A stretch of DNA of 5,025 nucleotides from Candidatus Galligastranaerophilus intestinigallinarum (GTDB taxonomy: Bacteria; Cyanobacteriota; Vampirovibrionia; Gastranaerophilales; Gastranaerophilaceae). Made by a program: the position numbers and the translations under genes. A model generated the notes under the pieces. It saw only the letters and a program-made list of their open reading frames with translations. It had not been told where the DNA came from and did no database searches. Shown piece after piece: positions 1-5,025 of this stretch (position 1 is the first letter of the stretch; each line of letters opens with the position of its first letter). The DNA is taken from positions 1 to 5,025 of the forward strand of contig DVKW01000041.1 of assembly GCA_018715855.1 (NCBI GenBank), in the 5' to 3' direction.

Positions 1-1204
1 CGCCAAATAACGGCATATACAAAGCTAAAGCCAAGAATAATACAATACCGCCGATTACAATCAACATGAAAGGTTCAACCAATTTTGTGAAGGTATCGAT
101 AATATCATCAAGTTTTTTATCAATATAAACGGTACAATTATAAAGCATTTCGCCTAAACGACCTGATTGTTCACCTGTTGCAATCATAAATAACATCATA
201 TTTGGAATTTGCCCTGTTGATTTAAGAGCAGATGATAGGTTTGTACCTTGTTGCACCCTGATTGCGGCAGCTGAGATTGCATCTCTTAAAACGGCGTTTT
301 CAAGAGTTAAATTTGCCAAATACAAGCAGTTTACAACAGGAATACCGGCGTCATATGCAACTTGTAACACGGCCAAAAAGTTTGAATAGTTTGCAAACCT
401 CATCAAACTTGATAAAAGAGGCACTTTTAATACAATTCTATCTAAAATTCTTCTTGTAAATTCGTTTTTAAATATAAATACAATTAAGCCCAAAACCACA
501 ACAACTGCAGCTAATAAAACATACCAATATTCTTGAATAAAATGGCCTGCATCGATACAAATTCTTGTAACAAAAGGCAATTTGCCGCCCAAAGAATCAA
601 ACATAGATTCAAACGCAGGGAATACAAACGCCAACATAATTGTAACAACCACAAGGGCTAATAAAATAACGAAAACAGGATAAATCAAAGCACCGATAAC
701 TTTGCCTTTAATTGCAGCCTGTTTTTTTAAAAGTTCAAGCATACGGCCTAAGGTGATATCAAGTTCCCCGGAATCTTCCCCTGCTCTTGTTAAACCTGCA
801 TAAACCCTGCCGAACGCTTTTCTGTTTTTCTCTAAAGTTTCAGCCAAGGTTGAACCGCTTACAATGTTGCTTTTAATAACCGAACAAACCTTTTTAACAT
901 TTTTGGTTTCGGCGTTTTCTTCCATAAAAGCAAGTGTTTCAATAATCGGAATACCTGTTGCCGTAAGAATTTGAAGGGTTTGTGTAAAATCAATTTTATC
1001 TTTCAAAGGCAGTTCAGGCAAAACATTTCTTTTGGCAGCTGCCCTTTTTTCTCTTGCCGCAAAATTGGTGTCTTCCGTAATTTTAACAGGCGTTAAACCT
1101 TTTTTTCTAATCTCAGCCCTTGCAGACTGCAAATCAAGAGCATCCACCCTTCCTTTTACGGTGTTTTTGTTTTTATTCATGGCAATATAATTAAAACTGG
1201 GCAC
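1..1204 (-). CDS. pilC: PilC/GspF-family inner-membrane platform protein (partial, C-terminus cut by window edge)
   Basis: Inner-membrane platform of a type IV pilus / type II secretion machine; the family couples the cytoplasmic ATPase to extraction of pilin subunits from the membrane. Reading from GTG at 1204, 401 residues are visible and the frame is still open at the edge. The family usually has about 400-410 residues, so only a few are missing. The N-terminus MPSFNYIA followed by VKGRVDA and KKGLTPVKI matches the family's conserved start. Two GspF domains are seen (about residues 67-195 and 267-397), each with the GExSGxL signature: GEDSGEL at 142-148 and GEQSGRL at 344-350. Membrane segments lie near 172-195, 224-246 and 377-397. 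The GTG start is preferred over the ATG at 1180 because only it gives the conserved MPxFxY start; an in-frame TGA at 1210-1208 blocks further extension. It overlaps the ATPase stop by one base, so the two are probably one transcript. PilC versus GspF cannot be decided from the window. Confidence 0.96.
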   Translation of the reverse strand, partial: MPSFNYIAMNKNKNTVKGRVDALDLQSARAEIRKKGLTPVKITEDTNFAAREKRAAAKRNVLPELPLKDKIDFTQTLQILTATGIPIIETLAFMEENAETKNVKKVCSVIKSNIVSGSTLAETLEKNRKAFGRVYAGLTRAGEDSGELDITLGRMLELLKKQAAIKGKVIGALIYPVFVILLALVVVTIMLAFVFPAFESMFDSLGGKLPFVTRICIDAGHFIQEYWYVLLAAVVVVLGLIVFIFKNEFTRRILDRIVLKVPLLSSLMRFANYSNFLAVLQVAYDAGIPVVNCLYLANLTLENAVLRDAISAAAIRVQQGTNLSSALKSTGQIPNMMLFMIATGEQSGRLGEMLYNCTVYIDKKLDDIIDTFTKLVEPFMLIVIGGIVLFLALALYMPLFG

Positions 1205-3315
1205 TATTCACCTACCAATCCAAGAACCCTTACAAATTCATCTATTGTAGTACTTCCTTCAATAATATGTCTTATGCAGGATTCATTTAATGTTCTCATA
1301 CCGTTTTTAACAGCGTGCTCCTCAATTTCAATATCATGAGCATGGGCTGCAATTAATTTTTTAATTTCTTTTGTAACAACCAAAATTTCTAATAATGCTA
1401 AACGCCCTTTATACCCTGTTCCGCCGCAATTTGGGCAGCCTTCGGCTTTATATATGGTTGTGTTCATTAATTCTTTTATTCTTTCAGGGTCTGTTAAAAC
1501 TTTCCTTGCATCTTCTTCTGTTGGTTTATATGGGCGTTTGCAATCGGGGCATAGTTTTTTAACAAGCCTTTGAGCTAAAACACCATTTAGGGTTGATGAT
1601 ATAAGGTAATCTTTAGCACCCATTTCAATAAGCCTTGTAACAGTAGCAGCAGCCGAATTGGTGTGAATTGTAGATAACACAAAGTGGCCTGTTAAAGAAG
1701 CTGAAATTGCAACTTCAAGCGTTTCATAGTCCCTTATTTCACCAACCAATATAACATCAGGGTCTTGCCTTAATATAGCTCTCATACAAGTTGCAAAAGT
1801 AATGCCTGCTTTTGGGTTAACAGCAGACTGGTTAACCCCATCCAGCCTGATTTCAACAGGGTCTTCAATTGTTGTAATGTTGCAATCGGGCGAATTCATG
1901 GTTTTTAAAAGCGCATAAAGCGTTGTTGTTTTACCTGAACCCGTTGGGCCCGAAGTTAAAACAATGCCATTTGGTGCAGATGTCAAATATTTAATTTTTT
2001 CAACGTCATCCGGAAATGCGCCTACAATTTTAATTTCTTTTGTATAGCTGGCCTCAGCTCTCATAGAAGGCGCCAAAATTCTTATAACTATCTTTTCTTT
2101 GCCGTTAACAGGCAATGTATTTATACGAAAGTCATAAGATTGTTGGTTATATTTAATTGTAAAGTTGCCGTCCTGCGGGCGCCTGTGTTCTGCAATGTTC
2201 ATTTTTGCAAGAACTTTAAACCTTGAAACAATTGAAGATTCTAAATATGCAGGAATTCTGACAACTTCTACCAAAGTGCCATCTATACGGTATCTTGTAA
2301 CATACCCATCTAACCTTGGTTCAATATGAATGTCTGATGCCCTTGAATCTATTGCTTGAGTTACAATCATATTTGCATATTTTGCGGCATCAGAACTTAT
2401 TTCATCAATATCTGATTGAACCTTTTGCCATAAAGTTTGCTCTCCGGGGCCAGAATCACTTGAAGCAGCCAATTGCTCGGTTAAAACTTCAAGTTCTGTT
2501 TTTTCTTTTTTGAAGGTTTGTTTTTTTTCTTCGGGTTTTTTTGCTTTTTTATAATATTGTTCTACATATCTTTCATATTCAAGGCTTGTTACCATTAAAA
2601 TTGCCGGTTTTAGGCCTGTCATACCAATTATTTGGTTAATGGTATCCGTATCTTTGGGGTTTACCATACCAACCGTTAATGTTTTTGAATTGTAAGATAA
2701 AGGAATTACTTTATGTTCCAAAACAAAATCATCCGATAAACAAGTAATTGCATCAGGTAAAGATGCCAATTGGTCTTCTTGCGCCATATTAATTTGCATC
2801 TGAGCAGCAAGCGCATCTTTTAACTGTTTAATTGTAATATACCCCAATTTTACCAAAGTAGAGCCTAAGGGCAGGCCAAAATTTTTCGATTCGATAAGCG
2901 CTTGTTGAACTTGTTCTTCCGTTAAAAGTTTTTCTTCAACCAAAATTTGCCCGATTTTTTTTGTTTGGGGAGATTTTACCTGATTAATATCCCCCGGTTT
3001 AGCAGGTGCATTATCTCTTTCTTGGTTTTGGTTAATTGCTTGTGCGGGGTAAACTTTTTTTACGATATCTGATAAAAGCAAATTAAAATTAGCGGGCGAT
3101 ACCGAAATAAATTCAACACCGCCTGTCTGTATTTTTTGTTTAATATATGAGGCTACAGCCTGTTTGTCCCCATCCTGTGAAACTACCGAATATAATGTGC
3201 CGTTTTGAATTGCTATTGGTATAAAACGCAATTCCATTAGTTTTGCTTTTTCAAATTGCTTAACTAGATCGGTATTTATTCTGTTTAACAGTTTGGATAA
3301 GTATTCATTGTTCAT
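1204..3315 (-). CDS. pilB: PilB/GspE-family assembly ATPase with MshEN-type N-terminal domain
   Basis: Cytoplasmic hexameric motor that hydrolyses ATP to drive pilus or pseudopilus assembly through the PilC/GspF platform. Complete at 703 residues, longer than the usual 500-600. Order: a GspE_N-like segment (about 29-89), a Pro/Gln/Asn-rich linker (90-118), two tandem MshEN-type 24-residue motifs (120-143 and 149-172, spacer KNFGL), a second GspE_N-like segment (about 181-255), a Lys/Glu-rich linker (256-280), then the motor. Motor motifs: Asp box from DIHIEPR at 328 to RYRIDG at 341-346; Walker A GPTGSGKT at 456-463; Walker B DPDVILVGEIRD at 518-529 with Glu526; His box LTGHFVLSTIHTN at 541-553; a zinc-type tetracysteine at C589, C592, C627, C630. 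All catalytic motifs are intact. The start at 3315 is firm: an in-frame TAA lies 9 bases upstream and the next Met is residue 27. The upstream AAGAAAA is only a weak ribosome binding site. It follows the secretin by 34 bases and overlaps pilC by one base. PilB versus GspE/MshE is open; it is not a PilT retraction ATPase, as it carries the long N-terminus and tetracysteine typical of assembly motors. Confidence 0.97.
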   Translation of the reverse strand: MNNEYLSKLLNRINTDLVKQFEKAKLMELRFIPIAIQNGTLYSVVSQDGDKQAVASYIKQKIQTGGVEFISVSPANFNLLLSDIVKKVYPAQAINQNQERDNAPAKPGDINQVKSPQTKKIGQILVEEKLLTEEQVQQALIESKNFGLPLGSTLVKLGYITIKQLKDALAAQMQINMAQEDQLASLPDAITCLSDDFVLEHKVIPLSYNSKTLTVGMVNPKDTDTINQIIGMTGLKPAILMVTSLEYERYVEQYYKKAKKPEEKKQTFKKEKTELEVLTEQLAASSDSGPGEQTLWQKVQSDIDEISSDAAKYANMIVTQAIDSRASDIHIEPRLDGYVTRYRIDGTLVEVVRIPAYLESSIVSRFKVLAKMNIAEHRRPQDGNFTIKYNQQSYDFRINTLPVNGKEKIVIRILAPSMRAEASYTKEIKIVGAFPDDVEKIKYLTSAPNGIVLTSGPTGSGKTTTLYALLKTMNSPDCNITTIEDPVEIRLDGVNQSAVNPKAGITFATCMRAILRQDPDVILVGEIRDYETLEVAISASLTGHFVLSTIHTNSAAATVTRLIEMGAKDYLISSTLNGVLAQRLVKKLCPDCKRPYKPTEEDARKVLTDPERIKELMNTTIYKAEGCPNCGGTGYKGRLALLEILVVTKEIKKLIAAHAHDIEIEEHAVKNGMRTLNESCIRHIIEGSTTIDEFVRVLGLVGE
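1208..1213 (-). promoter_or_regulatory. Ribosome binding site for the GTG start of pilC
   Basis: AGGTGA on the minus strand, inside the last codons of the upstream ATPase gene. Its AGG core sits 6 bases before the GTG at 1204. The same site would be about 30 bases from the ATG at 1180, too far to serve it, and the bases just before that ATG (TTTTAATTATATTGCC) show no purine-rich motif. The site therefore supports the GTG start. Location inside the ATPase reading frame suggests coupled translation. Confidence 0.75.
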
Positions 3316-3316
3316 T

Positions 3317-3349
3317 TTTCTTGTTTAATTCAAGGATGTAATTAAGAAA
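3317..3349 (-). other. AT-only inverted repeat in the secretin-ATPase spacer
   Basis: The 34-base spacer contains a perfect 6-base inverted repeat (TTAATT at 3340-3345 against AATTAA at 3325-3330 on the minus strand, 9-base loop). It can be extended by TTTCTT at 3344-3349 pairing with AAGAAA at 3317-3322 if four bases bulge out. There is no GC pairing apart from one pair in the extension and no U-tract typical of a terminator, so it is not called as one. No promoter was recognised in the spacer. If it folds in the mRNA it would cover the weak ribosome binding site of the ATPase gene, but it may be chance in AT-rich DNA. Confidence 0.25.
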
Positions 3350-5025
3350 TTAAAGATGCGGAGTGCCGTTTTTCTTTAAGTTTTCTATTTGATCCTGAGA
3401 ATATACAATGTGAGGAGTAATTAATATTACAAGTTCTTCTTTTGTCATAATATTGGATGTACTTCTGAAAAATGTTCCTATGACAGGAAGATCACCCAAT
3501 ATAGGCATTTTTGTAACTTCATTTGTTTCGTTTTCTTGAATTAAGCCTGCAAGAACCAAAGTTTCACCGTCTTTAACTCTGACGTTTTCAAGTTCCAAGC
3601 TTCTTCTTGATAACAAAGTATAATCATCCGTACCGCCTGCACGTGTGGAATAATTAGGTTTAAGGTTCATAACCACATACCCTTCAGGTGAAATAAACGG
3701 TGTTATTTCAACTTGAATACCCATATCAGAACCAATTTCGTAGGTAACGTTTGTAATTGCTTGCAGTGATTGAGTTTCTGTGCTGAATTCTCTTTTAACT
3801 GATTTTACATAGTCTGTTGTAAGGTCAATTGTAGATTTTTTACCGTTTGTAACCATAACTTTTGGGCTTGCAAGAACTCTGCCTTTGCCGTTATTAATCA
3901 AATAGTTCAAACTCATAACAATCGGGCCCCAGCCTTTGTGTTTATATACTGAATATTCAACTTCGCCCTGATCGTCTACAACGTTATATGAATTACCTTT
4001 AAAGAAGGTTGGCGCCCATTGGTTTGTTGAAAAACCGCTTGTGGCATTGAAGTTAAAACCGCCAAGCGGAGTCCAAACCATCCAATCAGAGCTGAAGGCT
4101 TTTGAACCGTTTTCGGATAATTGAATTAAAGAAAGTTCAATATATGCCATTGGCTGTTTTTTATCGTGAAGCTTAATAAAGCTTTCAATCATTTTAACTT
4201 GTTCTCTTGAACCGCCATATGTTGCAACCGTGCCCAATGCAGGGAAATATGCAACCGTCAATGGGTTTGATGTGTAGTTAACCAAATCTTCGGTTTCTTC
4301 GCTTTCTTCAATTGAACCGTTGTTTTCACCGACAACGCACACCGTATAGCCGCCACCAAGTTCAATTTCATCTCCGCCTGAACCTCTTGATGGCGTGCTT
4401 ATTGAAACGCCTTGGTTTGCGCCGCCTTCAGATTTATCCGATAAAATTGTATCGCATATTGTAGCGGCCATTTCTTGCGGTGAAATGTGGTTAACGGGGA
4501 ATACATTCATCATAGGCTTAACATCAAGCTTAGTAAGAATTTTTTTAATAAGAAGTTCATCTTCTTCCGTGCCAAAAACCATAAGTTCGTTTTTATTTGC
4601 GTTTACCGCAACAACAGGAACCGAAGAAATGCCTTGGTATTTGCCGTTGAACATACTTTTATTCACAAAATCCGCAACCGATTGAGCATTTACGTATTTA
4701 ACCGGAATGGTTGTAAAATTTTGCCTTGCATAGCTTAAATCTTTTGCTGCATCTTTTGAAGCAATAATAATGTTGTTATCTTGCCTTATATATGTTAATT
4801 CACAAGCATCCAAAACAAATTCAAGAGCCGTATTAATAGGAACATCTTTAAGATCGAGTGTAACTTCGCCCCTTACTGTGTTATGGAAAATAATATTCAT
4901 GTTTGCTTTATCCGCAAACATTCTTAAAACTTGTTTTACATCAGCATCTCTTAAAGAAAGAGTTACTTTTTTCGAACTTCCCGCAATTTGAATATTGCCT
5001 GTTAATCTTGTTGTTGAAGGAATGC
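3350..5025 (-). CDS. Outer-membrane secretin, PilQ/GspD family (partial, N-terminus beyond right edge)
   Basis: Subunit of the multimeric outer-membrane channel through which a type IV pilus or T2SS substrate leaves the cell. 557 residues are visible and the frame stays open to the right edge, so the start, signal peptide and any AMIN domain are not seen. The ATG at 4921 is internal: it falls inside the N0/STN domain, whose first strands (KKVTLSLRDADVKQVLRMFA) lie partly upstream of it. Order in visible residues: N0/STN about 17-90; N1/NolW-type domain about 102-170 (TIPVKYVNAQSVADFV); a second N-type domain about 171-288 split by a Gly/Ser/acidic loop at 195-253; secretin barrel about 290-540. 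The barrel has GRVLASPKVMVTNGK near 381-395 and the C-terminal signature DGETLVLAGL at 485-494 plus MPILGDLPVIGTFFR at 506-520, ending with EELVILITPHIV. It stops about 16 residues after that, leaving no room for a long pilotin-binding S-domain. It is the first gene of the three in this window. Whether it is PilQ or GspD cannot be decided without the missing N-terminus and neighbours. Confidence 0.95.
   Translation of the reverse strand, partial: IPSTTRLTGNIQIAGSSKKVTLSLRDADVKQVLRMFADKANMNIIFHNTVRGEVTLDLKDVPINTALEFVLDACELTYIRQDNNIIIASKDAAKDLSYARQNFTTIPVKYVNAQSVADFVNKSMFNGKYQGISSVPVVAVNANKNELMVFGTEEDELLIKKILTKLDVKPMMNVFPVNHISPQEMAATICDTILSDKSEGGANQGVSISTPSRGSGGDEIELGGGYTVCVVGENNGSIEESEETEDLVNYTSNPLTVAYFPALGTVATYGGSREQVKMIESFIKLHDKKQPMAYIELSLIQLSENGSKAFSSDWMVWTPLGGFNFNATSGFSTNQWAPTFFKGNSYNVVDDQGEVEYSVYKHKGWGPIVMSLNYLINNGKGRVLASPKVMVTNGKKSTIDLTTDYVKSVKREFSTETQSLQAITNVTYEIGSDMGIQVEITPFISPEGYVVMNLKPNYSTRAGGTDDYTLLSRRSLELENVRVKDGETLVLAGLIQENETNEVTKMPILGDLPVIGTFFRSTSNIMTKEELVILITPHIVYSQDQIENLKKNGTPHL

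Noticed and set aside
262..459. 65-codon plus-strand open frame
   Set aside because: Antisense to the well-supported pilC coding sequence; no recognisable motif in its product and composition typical of a shadow frame.
1181..1203. A 23-base intergenic gap before pilC with an ATG start at 1180
   Set aside because: The gap encodes conserved N-terminal residues of PilC in frame, and no ribosome binding site precedes the ATG.
2316..2513. 65-codon plus-strand open frame
   Set aside because: Lies wholly inside the ATPase gene on the opposite strand; product has no recognisable domain.
1204..3315. PilT/PilU retraction ATPase identity
   Set aside because: The long N-terminal MshEN/GspE_N region and the C589/C592/C627/C630 tetracysteine are features of assembly ATPases (PilB/GspE), not of the shorter retraction motors.
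3316..3349. Rho-independent terminator between secretin and ATPase
   Set aside because: The inverted repeat is almost only A/T and lacks a following U-tract, and downstream genes on the same strand belong to the same machine.
4395..4738. Two overlapping plus-strand open frames (4395-4685 and 4487-4738)
   Set aside because: Both are antisense to the secretin N-domains and overlap each other in different frames; neither product resembles a known family.
4770..4991. 73-codon plus-strand open frame
   Set aside because: Antisense to the conserved N0 domain of the secretin; best explained as a shadow.

Overview
The window holds three consecutive genes, all on the minus strand, that encode the core of a type IV pilus / type II secretion-like machine. 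In transcription order (right to left) they are an outer-membrane secretin (PilQ/GspD family, start lies beyond the right edge), a PilB/GspE-family hexameric assembly ATPase (complete, 703 residues), and a PilC/GspF-family inner-membrane platform protein (complete at its start, cut by the left edge very near its end). No RNA gene, mobile element, CRISPR array or terminator was seen, and no gene-free stretch exceeds 34 bases.

Layout: 5025 to 3350 is the secretin; 3349 to 3316 is a 34-base spacer; 3315 to 1204 is the ATPase; 1204 to 1 is the platform protein. The platform gene most probably starts at a GTG whose G is the last base of the ATPase TAG stop, 24 bases upstream of the first ATG. The tight packing and shared strand point to one operon, and the last two genes look translationally coupled. 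The three products form the usual chain: the cytoplasmic ATPase (with a PilZ-independent, MshEN-type N-terminal regulatory module) drives the PilC/GspF platform, which lifts pilin subunits into a (pseudo)pilus that exits through the secretin.

Organism: a secretin implies an outer membrane, so this is a diderm bacterium. The sequence is AT-rich, uses AGA/AGG heavily for arginine and has Lys-rich linkers with long A runs. This fits low-GC diderm groups such as gut Vampirovibrionia ('Melainabacteria') or Elusimicrobia, but that is a weak guess from composition only. T4P and T2SS cannot be told apart from these three genes alone; the MshEN-type N-terminus of the ATPase leans towards a type IV pilus or MSHA-like system.

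I did not find an undescribed system here. The most useful observations are the corrected GTG start of pilC, the duplicated GspE-type N-terminal module around a degenerate MshEN motif in the ATPase, and an A-run slippery stretch in the linker between its regulatory and motor parts.
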